This document shows positions 8,864-17,051 of a stretch of 61,607 bases of DNA, piece after piece; the stretch's first letter is position 1; each line of letters starts with the position of its first letter. The stretch comes from DATJBF01 sp035515475 (lineage in GTDB: Bacteria; Verrucomicrobiota; Verrucomicrobiia; Palsa-1439), in NCBI GenBank assembly GCA_035515475.1, contig DATJBF010000016.1, positions 1-61,607 on the forward strand, read 5' to 3'. The notes below the pieces were generated by a model. That model saw nothing but the letters and a program-made list of their open reading frames with translations. It ran no database searches and was not told where the DNA came from. The position numbers were made by a program, and so were the translations under genes.

Positions 8864-11545
8864 ATGCCGGCAACCGAAATCCCCAAAGCCTACGAGCCGA
8901 AACGGGTCGAGGACAAGTGGTACGCGGATTGGCTGAAGAAAGGCCATTTCACCGCCAATCCCGCATCCACGAAACCGCCCTACTCCATCGTTATCCCGCC
9001 GCCAAACGTGACCGGGGTGTTGACGATGGGACACGTGCTCAACAACACGCTGCAGGACATCCTCGCCCGCCGCAAACGCATGCAAGGCTACGAAGTGCTC
9101 TGGTTGCCGGGGACCGACCACGCCGGCATCGCGACCCAGGCGGTCGTCGAGAAAGCCCTCAAGAAACAGGGCGTGATGAAGCACCGCAACGATCTCGGCC
9201 GCGAGAAGTTCCTCGAGAAGGTTTGGGAATGGAAAGAGAAACACGGCGGCATCATCATCCAACAGCTCAAGAAGCTCGGGTGCTCGTGCGACTGGACCCG
9301 CGAGCGCTTCACCATGGATGACCAGTACTCCCGCTGCGTCCTGCAGGTCTTCGTCGATCTCTACCAGAAAGGCCTCATTTACCGCGGCAGGCGCATGGTC
9401 AACTGGGATCCGGCCGGTCGCACCGCGCTCAGCGACGAAGAAGTCATCATGACCGAGACGCAAGGCCACCTGTGGCACATCAAATACCCGTTCGTTGGCT
9501 CGGATCAATTCATGGCGGTCGCCACCACGCGCCCCGAAACAATGCTCGGGGACGAAGCCGTCGCCGTGCATCCAGAGGACCCGCGCTACCGGCATCTGGT
9601 CGGCAAGAAACTGCTGTTGCCGCTCCGCAACAAGGAAATCCCCGTCATCGCCGACGCCGCGGTGGATCCGAAGTTCGGCACCGGTTGCGTCAAGGTCACG
9701 CCCGCCCACGACGTGGCCGACTACGAAATGGCGTTGCGCCACCAACTGCCGTTCCCCGTCGTCATCGCCCCCGACGGCACGATGACCGAGGAAGCGGGCG
9801 AAGAATTCGAAGGTCTCGATCGATTCGAGTGCCGCGAGGCCGTCGTCGAACAACTCACCGAGCAGGGACTGCTGCTCAAGGTCGAAGATCACACGCACAA
9901 CGTCGGCTACAGCGAACGCACCAACGTGCCCATCGAACCGTATCTCAGCGAACAATGGTTCTTGCGCTATCCGCAAGTCCCCCGCTCCACCGACGCCGTC
10001 GAGCAGGGCGCAATCAACTTCTATCCCGAACGCTGGACCAAGACCTACACGCATTGGATGCGCAACCTGCGCGATTGGTGCATCTCCCGCCAACTCTGGT
10101 GGGGGCACCGGATTCCGGTGTGGTACCGAAAGCTCGAAATCCGAAATCCGAAATCCGAAACCCGTCCCGAGGATGTCTACGTCGGGCTCACGCCGCCCCC
10201 CGATCCGGAAAACTGGGAACAAGACCCGGACGTGCTCGACACGTGGTTTAGCTCGTGGCTGTGGCCGTTCGCGACGATGGAGTGGAACATTGAAATGACA
10301 CAGGCAGGGACGCCTGTGCCACCAATTCTAAAAAAGTTCTATCCGACCGCCGACCTGGTCACCGGTCCCGACATCATTTTCTTCTGGGTCGCACGGATGA
10401 TCATGGCGGGCTACGAGTTCAGGGACGAGAAACCATTCTCGAACGTGTACTTCACCGGGATCATCCGCGACTCCGTCGGCCGGAAGATGAGCAAGTCGCT
10501 CGGCAACTCGCCCGACCCGCTCGATCTCATCTCGAAATACGGCGCCGACGGCTTGCGGTTCGGCCTGATGCTCATCGCGCCGCAGGGACAGGACATCCTG
10601 TTCGACGAGAAACGCTGCGAAGTCGGCCGCAACTTCATGAACAAACTCTGGAACGCCGCGCGGTTCATCCAGATGCAACGGCAGAACCAACTGGCGCAGG
10701 CGTCCCTGCCTGCGAATCCAACGGCACCACAGGCGCGGAAGCCTGTGCCACCGACCGAGTACAATGCCCACGACCTGAAGATTCTCTTCGAGATGAACGA
10801 GGCCATCACGAAAGTCAGCGCCGCCCTCGACAACTACAAGTTCAATGAAGCGGCCAAAGAACTCTACGACTTCGTCTGGGGCGACTTCTGCGATTGGTAC
10901 ATCGAAGCCAGTAAGGTGTTGCCGAACATCGCCGTGCTCGACGAAGCGTTCAACACGATCCTGCGTCTGCTCCATCCGTTCGCCCCGTTCATTACCGAGG
11001 AACTCTGGGCGGACACCGGCGGGAGCGGTACGATTCAATTCGCCGCGTGGCCGCAGCCCCGCACAATCGAGGGCGCAACCGCCGAGCACGCGGCGAAGGT
11101 CGACGAGTTGTACGAGATTATCAGCGCCGCTCGACAACTGCGCAACGAATACGCGATCCCTCCGAAACAACACGTGGAGTTCGTCGTCGTGACCGAACGC
11201 TTTACGGCCGAAGATTGCCACACAATGATGCGGCTGATTGGCAACTGCGGCGTTCGCGTCACCCCCAATTACGTACCACACGGTGTCACCCCGAGCCTCG
11301 TTACAAAGACCGCCACCGTCTTCATGGTCGGGGCCGTGGACGCGGAGGCCGAGCGCAAACGTCTGACGAAGCAATTGACCGACATCGAGAAGCAATTGGC
11401 GGCGACGGATGCCAAGCTGGCGAATGACAACTTTGTGTCGAAAGCCGCGCCGATCGCTGTGCAGCGCGAACGCGACAAACAGCAGCAGCTACGAGAGCAG
11501 CGGGAGAAACTGCAGGCGCTGCTGAGGCAAATGGAAAATGGTTGA
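8864..11545 (+). CDS. valS: Valine--tRNA ligase
   Basis: Class I aminoacyl-tRNA synthetase charging tRNA-Val. The 893-residue protein has the ATP-binding HIGH variant TMGH (residues 54-57), an editing domain with ATTRPETMLGD, WWGHRIPVWY, and KMSKS at residues 541-545. An anticodon-binding domain and a C-terminal coiled coil (about 820-890) complete the usual architecture. It carries three short in-frame insertions that are recognisable as dispersed repeats: after HRIPVWY (10133-10161), before KKFYPTADL (10297-10323) and after QMQRQNQ (10692-10751). All fall where the family varies in length, so the enzyme is probably active. The stop codon lies at the edge of an 11-bp inverted repeat. Confidence 0.97.
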   Translation: MPATEIPKAYEPKRVEDKWYADWLKKGHFTANPASTKPPYSIVIPPPNVTGVLTMGHVLNNTLQDILARRKRMQGYEVLWLPGTDHAGIATQAVVEKALKKQGVMKHRNDLGREKFLEKVWEWKEKHGGIIIQQLKKLGCSCDWTRERFTMDDQYSRCVLQVFVDLYQKGLIYRGRRMVNWDPAGRTALSDEEVIMTETQGHLWHIKYPFVGSDQFMAVATTRPETMLGDEAVAVHPEDPRYRHLVGKKLLLPLRNKEIPVIADAAVDPKFGTGCVKVTPAHDVADYEMALRHQLPFPVVIAPDGTMTEEAGEEFEGLDRFECREAVVEQLTEQGLLLKVEDHTHNVGYSERTNVPIEPYLSEQWFLRYPQVPRSTDAVEQGAINFYPERWTKTYTHWMRNLRDWCISRQLWWGHRIPVWYRKLEIRNPKSETRPEDVYVGLTPPPDPENWEQDPDVLDTWFSSWLWPFATMEWNIEMTQAGTPVPPILKKFYPTADLVTGPDIIFFWVARMIMAGYEFRDEKPFSNVYFTGIIRDSVGRKMSKSLGNSPDPLDLISKYGADGLRFGLMLIAPQGQDILFDEKRCEVGRNFMNKLWNAARFIQMQRQNQLAQASLPANPTAPQARKPVPPTEYNAHDLKILFEMNEAITKVSAALDNYKFNEAAKELYDFVWGDFCDWYIEASKVLPNIAVLDEAFNTILRLLHPFAPFITEELWADTGGSGTIQFAAWPQPRTIEGATAEHAAKVDELYEIISAARQLRNEYAIPPKQHVEFVVVTERFTAEDCHTMMRLIGNCGVRVTPNYVPHGVTPSLVTKTATVFMVGAVDAEAERKRLTKQLTDIEKQLAATDAKLANDNFVSKAAPIAVQRERDKQQQLREQREKLQALLRQMENG
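10133..10161 (+). repeat. In-frame tandem heptamer insert in valS
   Basis: Four tandem copies of a 7-bp unit, ATCCGAA with slight variation, are translated as KLEIRNPKSETR. They sit between WWGHRIPVWY and VYVG, segments that are nearly adjacent in typical valyl-tRNA synthetases. Confidence 0.75.
10297..10323 (+). repeat. In-frame palindromic repeat in valS
   Basis: CACAGGC (10299-10305) and GCCTGTG (10312-10318) form an inverted repeat translated as TQAGTPVPP. A related pair occurs at 10692-10751. Confidence 0.75.
10692..10751 (+). repeat. In-frame double palindrome in valS
   Basis: Two palindromes of the same family lie back to back: GCAGGCGTCCCTGCCTGC and CACAGGCGCGGAAGCCTGTG. They are translated as part of QASLPANPTAPQARKPVPP, a Pro/Ala-rich loop. 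Confidence 0.75.
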
Positions 11546-11574
11546 TGGTTCATGGACGTTCAACCATGAACCAT
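11545..11574. terminator. Inverted repeat between convergent valS and the 11579 gene
   Basis: A perfect 11-bp inverted repeat (ATGGTTCATGG, 8-nt loop, CCATGAACCAT) fills the short convergent spacer. It could act as a bidirectional terminator, though neither side has a long T-tract. Confidence 0.5.
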
Positions 11575-11578
11575 TTCC

Positions 11579-12919
11579 TCATTCCCGGTCGAACTTGTCC
11601 AGGTAATCGCTGATCGGGCTGTGGCGTTCGTTCTCCAGCTTCTGGAACTGGTCCAGCGTGCGGAAGGAACCGGCGAAAACGCTGGAGAACTCCTCGGGAG
11701 CGTAGACGCGCTCGGCCTGATCGATGTACGCGGCGATCGCGCTGGATCGTTCCTCCGCCGCAAGCCGTTCGGCCTCCGCCCTCCGGACCGCCCGCCGAAA
11801 GCGCACCGTGCTCTTGCGCATCAGCCAACTCAGGGCGTCGACATAGTCATCGATCGCGCGCCGATAAAGCGGGTGCGCCCGGCCGCGCAGTTCGCCGAGC
11901 CGATCCAACTTCATCGTGAGCACGTCCAGCAACCACGGCTGTTCGTCATAACGCCACAGCTGGGTGATTGGCACTTCTCGTTCGCCGGGCACGCCCGGCC
12001 GGCTGTTCGTGAGATCGAGCTCCGTCGGCAGGATCTCGTCCAGCCGCTGCGCCGTCTCCCGCGCCGAGAGGTTTTCTGCCACCACGACGGACGTGCGGCT
12101 GACCTGTTGGAGGCTCCACCATTTCTCCAGCGCGATGTCCCGGGGAAAATCTCCGTGGTACACCGCCCAGAACGCGTTGCTGGCCACTTTCTGCGCGCCC
12201 AACTCCGTGAGAAATCTCTGCAGCTTCCGCGCGCCATTGGGAAGAGCCAGCAAGCTCTCGGTGAACATCCATGCGTTGGCCTGGACGAGGCCACGCTCGG
12301 CGGGGTCGGATGGAAGCAGCTTGATTCTCAACAAGTCGCCGGCGCCTTGGGGCCGGCCCGCGACGACCGACCGCCGTGCCACAGCCAGCAAGAGATCGCC
12401 ACGACCCTGAATGGATGCGGCAATGCCCTGGACCAGCCACAACGGCATCCGCGGCGTAACATAGCCCCGACCCCGAACGGTCGGCTGATCGCGATTCGCC
12501 CACTCCGCACACAACGCCTCGACCACCGTCGTCAGCAGCGCCGGTTCGTCGAGCGGCGTCAGGCAATCAACCTGATACTTGAGATGCTCGTCGGTCTGAA
12601 ACGTCTCCAGCGAAACCGCCGGCGCCTGGGCCAGTGACGGTTCGCGGGGACGCACCACGATCAGAATCGGATCGCGCCACTGGCCGGACGCGTCCAACAA
12701 CCACAGCCACTCACGTTTCACCTGCTCGGCGTAAGCGCACAGGGCCGAAGGCAGAAGCCGGTCGTTGGCGTACGCCACGAACTGCCGCGAGGGGCTGAGG
12801 GTGCAGACCAGTGCGTTGGTGGATGAAGCCGCGGAGCCGCTGCGGGGAACGGCGATCTGCGTCAGGGCGAGGGACGCGGTGAGGGCGGCAAACAATCCCC
12901 TCGGGCGTCGCGCGTTCAT
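11579..12919 (-). CDS. Secreted hypothetical protein
   Basis: 446 residues with an N-terminal signal (MNARRPRGLFAALTASLALT, likely cleavage near SGSAAS). The body contains RMPLWLVQGIAASIQGRGD near residue 155, which resembles the PxWLxEGLA element of gluzincin-like peptidases. I see no HExxH, so catalysis is not supported. A helical, charged C-terminus (about 350-446) is rich in Arg, Glu and Ala. It is followed downstream, after a short gap, by the 3' end of valS on the opposite strand. It lies just below the zinc-ribbon gene at 12939, with only 20 bp between them, and the pair is probably co-transcribed. Specific function is unknown. Confidence 0.65.
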   Translation of the reverse strand: MNARRPRGLFAALTASLALTQIAVPRSGSAASSTNALVCTLSPSRQFVAYANDRLLPSALCAYAEQVKREWLWLLDASGQWRDPILIVVRPREPSLAQAPAVSLETFQTDEHLKYQVDCLTPLDEPALLTTVVEALCAEWANRDQPTVRGRGYVTPRMPLWLVQGIAASIQGRGDLLLAVARRSVVAGRPQGAGDLLRIKLLPSDPAERGLVQANAWMFTESLLALPNGARKLQRFLTELGAQKVASNAFWAVYHGDFPRDIALEKWWSLQQVSRTSVVVAENLSARETAQRLDEILPTELDLTNSRPGVPGEREVPITQLWRYDEQPWLLDVLTMKLDRLGELRGRAHPLYRRAIDDYVDALSWLMRKSTVRFRRAVRRAEAERLAAEERSSAIAAYIDQAERVYAPEEFSSVFAGSFRTLDQFQKLENERHSPISDYLDKFDRE

Positions 12920-12938
12920 GGCCGGCGCGAACCGCTCG

Positions 12939-13685
12939 CTAGTGGGTGGCCGCCGGCGGCTCGTAGCTCAACTCGACCTGCTGCGGCGTGACGGAAATCG
13001 ACTTGAGCGAGTTGAGCACCTGCTGTTCCCGGCTGAGATTGGCGAACAGCTTTCCGAAGCACTGGTCGAAGATCCCGGTCGCCTCCATCAGCGGCTGAGG
13101 AATCGGCAGCGAGCCAATCGCTCCGCTCACGGGCTGGAACACAAACTGGCCGTCTTCGATCGTCGGTTTGCCAACGTAGCTGAGGTACACTCTCTTGCTG
13201 AAGGCGCTCCCGACCGACAGTTTGCCGACGAAGATCGCCGTCACCACGCCGTTGCCGAGCTCGAGTTGCACGGTGACCGGCGTCAGCGCGGCCCCTTTGT
13301 TCTCACCTTTCGCGAAGCCAAGCGAGCTGATAAAGGCGTTCAGTTCGGCCTCGGTAATCGAGATCACCTGGGGCCGATTCAACGCGGCCAGTTGGTCCAA
13401 ATCGAAACGCTTCTTGTCGGCCGAGATCAAGTCTTGGTTGGTCGTGCTGATGGGGCGGATGTGCGGCACCTGAGCGGCGAGACAGACGATCGCAATAACG
13501 GCCAAGAGTATCAACCCACCCAGCAGGCGCCAGACGAGCCGGCCGGTACCGCCGCCGCTCTTCTTCAACTTCGCGCCACCCTGGCTGGGTGATTTGATTT
13601 CACTCAAATCAAGTTTGGCGCCGCAGGAATGACAGAATATGCGGCCCAATTCGTTGTCGTATCCGCACTTCGAACAGGTCAACAT
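12939..13685 (-). CDS. Zinc-ribbon membrane protein
   Basis: 248 residues. A zinc ribbon at the N-terminus uses Cys4, Cys7, Cys18 and Cys21 (CSKCGYDN...FCHSCGAKL). After a Gly/Lys-rich linker there is one membrane helix (about 49-72, VWRLLGGLILLAVIAIVCLA). A roughly 170-residue domain outside the membrane includes TEAELNAFISSLG and a beta-rich segment ending QQVELSYEPP. The topology suggests a cytoplasmic zinc ribbon and a periplasmic domain. The start is only a few bases from the upstream FmdB-like gene, so the two zinc-ribbon genes are likely one unit. I do not recognise a specific function. Confidence 0.7.
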   Translation of the reverse strand: MLTCSKCGYDNELGRIFCHSCGAKLDLSEIKSPSQGGAKLKKSGGGTGRLVWRLLGGLILLAVIAIVCLAAQVPHIRPISTTNQDLISADKKRFDLDQLAALNRPQVISITEAELNAFISSLGFAKGENKGAALTPVTVQLELGNGVVTAIFVGKLSVGSAFSKRVYLSYVGKPTIEDGQFVFQPVSGAIGSLPIPQPLMEATGIFDQCFGKLFANLSREQQVLNSLKSISVTPQQVELSYEPPAATH

Positions 13686-13688
13686 GGT

Positions 13689-13985
13689 CTAATCCTTCTT
13701 CGTCGATGGTTTTGAGACGCCGGGTTTCGCCGCGCCCGATTTCGAATCGACGGTCGTCCCCGCGGCGGCGCTGCTTTCCTTCTTGGCAGTTTCACGATAG
13801 CCCGGCTTCCGATAATCGGTGATGTAAAACCCTGATCCTTTGAAAATCAAGCCCGCTCCGGTGCCGAATAATCGCTTCACCCGCCCGCGGCATTTCGGGC
13901 AGGTCTTCACCGGTTCATCCTTGATCGACTGGAACAACTCGAACCGATGATGGCACTTCTGGCATTCGTATTCGTAAGTGGGCAT
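13689..13985 (-). CDS. FmdB-family zinc-ribbon protein
   Basis: 98 residues. The N-terminal MPTYEYECQKCHHRFE with Cys8, Cys11, Cys29 and Cys32 is the hallmark of FmdB-like putative regulatory zinc-ribbon proteins. It is followed by GAGLIFKGSGFYITDYR and a basic, Ser/Ala-rich tail, as is usual in the family. The ATG at 13985 begins the conserved MPTYEYEC; an ATG four codons earlier is less likely. Its biological role is not established, although the family is named for a formamidase-operon gene. Confidence 0.85.
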   Translation of the reverse strand: MPTYEYECQKCHHRFELFQSIKDEPVKTCPKCRGRVKRLFGTGAGLIFKGSGFYITDYRKPGYRETAKKESSAAAGTTVDSKSGAAKPGVSKPSTKKD

Positions 13986-14120
13986 CGGAGGAACCACTTT
14001 CTATTTAAGCAATTCGCCAGCCAAGTCAACCCGATTCTACCCCCATTCGGTTTCGCCCAAAACTTTCGCTTGAAATGCCGCCTCACCATCCTACCATACA
14101 GGTCCAACCGAGGACATGGA

Positions 14121-15026
14121 GTGAAAACCGAGGCTAGGTTCGATCTCGACCGCTATCTTCGTCGCATGAGTGAGCGCGTGGACGGCGCGCTTGAGAAATT
14201 TCTCCCGGCGGAATCAGCCGAGCCGGTTACCATTCACCAGGCCATGCGATACTCCATCTTCGCCGGCGGCAAACGTCTGCGCCCGATTCTCTGCCTGGCC
14301 GCCAGCCAATCCGTCGCCCCAGCACGGGCCGGCCGGGACGCCCTGCCCCTGGCCTGCGCGGTCGAATGCATTCACACCTACTCGCTCATCCACGATGACC
14401 TGCCGTGCATGGACGACGACGACCTGCGCCGCGGCAAACCGACCAATCACAAGGTCTTCGGCGAGGGCATCGCGGTGCTCGCCGGCGACGCGTTGCTCAC
14501 CGAAGCGTTCGCGCTCGTCGCCAAAGCTCGTCCGCCCCGACGGTACCCGATCGGCCTGCTCGTGCGCGAACTCGCGTTCGCCGCTGGCAGCCAGCGCCTC
14601 ATCGCCGGCCAAGTGCAAGACCTCGAAGGCGAGAACAACCACCTCAGCCTCGAAGAAATCAAATGCACGCACCTCAACAAGACCGCCGCGCTCATCACCG
14701 CTTCGATCCGGCTCGGCGCAATGGCCGGTAACGCGACCCCCGTCCAACTGAAACGGCTCACCCGGTACGGCCAGGACCTCGGCCTTGCGTTCCAGGTGAT
14801 CGACGACGTCCTCGACGCCACCAGCACGAAGGAAGTCATGGGCAAGAGCGTTCGCGCCGACACCAAGAACCACAAGTCCACGTTCCCCACCGTGCTCGGC
14901 GTCGACCAGTCCCGCCGATTTGCCGCCGACCTCATTGCCGACGCGCAAGCCCAACTCCGCGGCTTCCCCAGGTCCGCCGAACCGCTGCGGGCCATTGCCG
15001 GTTTCTTCCTCACTCGACAACATTGA
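14121..15026 (+). CDS. ispA: Polyprenyl (farnesyl/geranylgeranyl) diphosphate synthase
   Basis: 301-residue trans-prenyltransferase that condenses isopentenyl diphosphate with allylic diphosphates, feeding quinones, hopanoids or undecaprenyl-P. Visible motifs are GGKRLRPILC, the first Asp-rich motif DDLPCMDDDD (DDxxxxD type of short-chain synthases), GQVQDLEGE, KTAALI, and the second motif FQVIDDVLD. Length and motif type match IspA-like farnesyl diphosphate synthases, but chain length is not certain. I chose the GTG at 14121 because GAGGA precedes it by 7 nt and similarity begins there; the longer open frame upstream is not coding-like. The methyltransferase gene starts 11 nt after the stop. 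Confidence 0.88.
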   Translation: MKTEARFDLDRYLRRMSERVDGALEKFLPAESAEPVTIHQAMRYSIFAGGKRLRPILCLAASQSVAPARAGRDALPLACAVECIHTYSLIHDDLPCMDDDDLRRGKPTNHKVFGEGIAVLAGDALLTEAFALVAKARPPRRYPIGLLVRELAFAAGSQRLIAGQVQDLEGENNHLSLEEIKCTHLNKTAALITASIRLGAMAGNATPVQLKRLTRYGQDLGLAFQVIDDVLDATSTKEVMGKSVRADTKNHKSTFPTVLGVDQSRRFAADLIADAQAQLRGFPRSAEPLRAIAGFFLTRQH

Positions 15027-15036
15027 TTCAGTCGAG

Positions 15037-15705
15037 ATGAGACGGATCCCCGAGCCGGAACTGATGCTCGACCAGGAGCAGGCCCGGGCCTACGCCGCGG
15101 CCGATTTCGAGTCCGCCCACAGCCTCTACCCGAAATTGTTCGACGCACTTTTCCCGGACCGGCCCCGCCGCGCCCTGGTCCTCGACATCGGCTGCGGACC
15201 GTGCGACGTTACCCGGCGCTTCGCCCGCGCAAACCCCGGCTACCGGTTTCACGCCGTCGATGGCTCGGCAGCGATGCTGGACGAAGCGCGCCAGACCCTG
15301 CGACGCCGCAAACTCGCGACCCGCGTGAAACTCATCGAGGGCCTCGTGCCGGACGTCGCGCTGCCGGCCACGACCTACGACGTTATCCTCAGCAGCAGCC
15401 TGCTCCATCATCTGCGACACCCGCAGGTGTTGTGGCAAACCGTTCGCCGATATTCCCAACCGGGCACCCTCGTGTTCGTCGTCGATTTGCGCCGCCCGCC
15501 CACCCGAGAAGCCGCGCGGGCGTTGGTGACGAAATACTCGGGCGGCGAGCCGAACGTGCTGAAACGCGATTTCTTGAATTCACTGCTCGCGGCGTTCACC
15601 CCGGCCGAGGTTCGTCAGCAGCTACGAGAGGCCCGGTTGGACTGGCTGCGGGTAAGAGCACTCACGGACCGCCACCTGATGGTCGGCGGCCAACGCCCGG
15701 CCTGA
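15037..15705 (+). CDS. Class I SAM-dependent methyltransferase
   Basis: 222 residues with the Rossmann-type methyltransferase fold. Motif I is LVLDIGCGPCDVTRRFA (about 48-64), the acidic post-I residue is in FHAVDGSAAML, and motif IV is YDVILSSSLLHHL. The closest style is the UbiE/Methyltransf_11 group. The ATG at 15037 is 11 nt after the ispA stop, and the shared strand suggests one transcript. A prenylated-quinone or lipid substrate would suit that context, but this is an inference. No membrane segment is present. Confidence 0.8.
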   Translation: MRRIPEPELMLDQEQARAYAAADFESAHSLYPKLFDALFPDRPRRALVLDIGCGPCDVTRRFARANPGYRFHAVDGSAAMLDEARQTLRRRKLATRVKLIEGLVPDVALPATTYDVILSSSLLHHLRHPQVLWQTVRRYSQPGTLVFVVDLRRPPTREAARALVTKYSGGEPNVLKRDFLNSLLAAFTPAEVRQQLREARLDWLRVRALTDRHLMVGGQRPA

Positions 15706-15768
15706 GTTCGTGGCACCACTCACTGGTTGCGAGCGCGCGCAATTGGGAATGCACTCCCCCATCACGAA

Positions 15769-15822
15769 GCACACAGAGATCACAAAGACTTCGTGTCTTT
15801 CGCGCTCTTCGCGGTGAGAAGA
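15769..15822. repeat. Dispersed inverted repeat over the 3' end of lpxB
   Basis: CACGAAGCACACAGAGATCA and CTTCGTGTCTTTCGCGCTCT are the arms of an inverted repeat of a type widely dispersed in bacterial genomes. The lpxB frame reads through it and ends with the translated tail LTAKSAKDTKSL, so the repeat supplies the enzyme's last residues and stop codon. Confidence 0.6.
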
Positions 15823-16979
15823 TCCAGTATCACCCGCGCGGCGCGATCGCTGGCGCCGGGGCCGCCCAACGGGCCCACAACCGCGGCGAGATCCCGTTGC
15901 ATCGCTTCGCGCTTCGCCGAATTCTCCAAGAGCTGTCGGGCAGCCCCGGCGATCCGGCCCGGCCTCGCGTCGTACTGGATAAACTCGGGAACGATTTCCC
16001 GGCCGGCGATGACGTTGGGCATCGCCAGCCAGTTGACGGTTACGACCATTCGGCCCACGAGGTAGGTCAGTCCGGCCACTTTGTAGACGACGATCATCGG
16101 ACACCCGTGGAACGCGCATTCCATCGTCGCCGTCCCGCTGGCGGTGATCGCCAGCGCGGCCCGCCGCATCCACGCCTGTGCCATGCCGACTTCGACCCGG
16201 ACCCGCGGATGGCGCATCATCGCCGCAGTTTGTTCGTTCACCGCCGCGGCGACGAACTCCACATTGCCGGGCATCTCGTCAACGACTTTCGCCAGGATCG
16301 GCCAGATCTTCGCCACCTCCCGCTCGCGGGATCCGGGCAGGAGCAAGACCAGATTGTCCTCCCTCTTGTCATTGTGAGCGGAGCGAAGAATCTCCGGTGT
16401 CTTGGACAGAGACCCTTCGCTTCGCTCAGGGTGACAGCCTGAGAGATCGGTGGCTTCCCTCAATTGGTCTATCATCGGATGCCCGACGAATTCGACCCGC
16501 AACTTCGGCGCATGCCGGGCATACCAATCCTTCTCAAACGGGAAAATGGTCACCATCAGATCGATGTCGCGCTCGATCTGCTTGGCGCGGCTGCCATGCC
16601 AGGCCCAGAGTTGCGGTGAAATGTAATAGATGACCTTCGTCTGCGGGTGGCGCTGCTTCACCGCCGTCGCCAACCGCAAATTAAACCCGGGGAAATCCAC
16701 CAGGACCACCGCACCGGGCCGGCGGCGGGCGACCTCGGCCAACAGGTCGTTGAAGATGCGCCTGAACTTGCGATAGCTCTTGAGCACCTCCACCAGCCCG
16801 ACCACCGCGTGCTCGGTGAGATCCAGCCGCAATTCCATCCCGGCGTCGCGCATCTTCGGTCCGCCGGCGCCGAAGAGTTGGACGTCGGGCGATTGCCGGC
16901 GCAGCTCGCGAATCAAGACTGCCGCGTGCGCGTCCGCCGACGCTTCGCCGACGACGAACATGATTGTCTGGGTTGTCAT
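15780..16979 (-). CDS. lpxB: Lipid-A-disaccharide synthase
   Basis: Inverting GT19 glycosyltransferase joining UDP-2,3-diacylglucosamine to lipid X at the inner membrane. Of its 399 residues, recognisable family parts are FVVGEASADAHAAVLIREL, VVLVDFPGFNLRLA, YYISPQLWAWHGSRAKQI, FPFEKDWY, VEFVGHPMID, LLLPGSREREV and ASGTATMECAF. Between GHPMIDQLREATDLSG and LVLLLPGSREREV there is an in-frame insert of about 23 residues (HPERSEGS...LRSAHNDK). It is the translation of a dispersed palindrome. The C-terminal tail comes from another repeat. The start is uncertain: the ATG at 16979 lies in the edge of a third repeat, and the ATG at 16961 (MFVVGEAS) is equally plausible. It belongs with lpxI just upstream. 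Confidence 0.92.
   Translation of the reverse strand: MTTQTIMFVVGEASADAHAAVLIRELRRQSPDVQLFGAGGPKMRDAGMELRLDLTEHAVVGLVEVLKSYRKFRRIFNDLLAEVARRRPGAVVLVDFPGFNLRLATAVKQRHPQTKVIYYISPQLWAWHGSRAKQIERDIDLMVTIFPFEKDWYARHAPKLRVEFVGHPMIDQLREATDLSGCHPERSEGSLSKTPEILRSAHNDKREDNLVLLLPGSREREVAKIWPILAKVVDEMPGNVEFVAAAVNEQTAAMMRHPRVRVEVGMAQAWMRRAALAITASGTATMECAFHGCPMIVVYKVAGLTYLVGRMVVTVNWLAMPNVIAGREIVPEFIQYDARPGRIAGAARQLLENSAKREAMQRDLAAVVGPLGGPGASDRAARVILDLLTAKSAKDTKSL
16368..16436. repeat. Dispersed palindromic element inserted in frame in lpxB
   Basis: About 69 bp. The outer arms are GTCATTGTGAGCGGAGCGAA and CTTCGCTTCGCTCAGGGTGACA; the length is a multiple of 3, and the element is read through without a stop. 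Confidence 0.85.
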
Positions 16980-17041
16980 TCTGAGCGCAGCGAAGAATCT
17001 CCCGTTCGCGTGTGAGACCCTTCGCTTCACTCCGGGTGACA
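16975..17041. repeat. Second copy of the dispersed palindromic element at the lpxB 5' boundary
   Basis: The arms GTCATTCTGAGCGCAGCGAA and CTTCGCTTCACTCCGGGTGACA match the copy inside lpxB. It fills the whole spacer between the oxidoreductase gene and lpxB and supplies one of the two possible lpxB start codons. Confidence 0.85.
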
Positions 17042-17051
17042 CGGCAACGGC

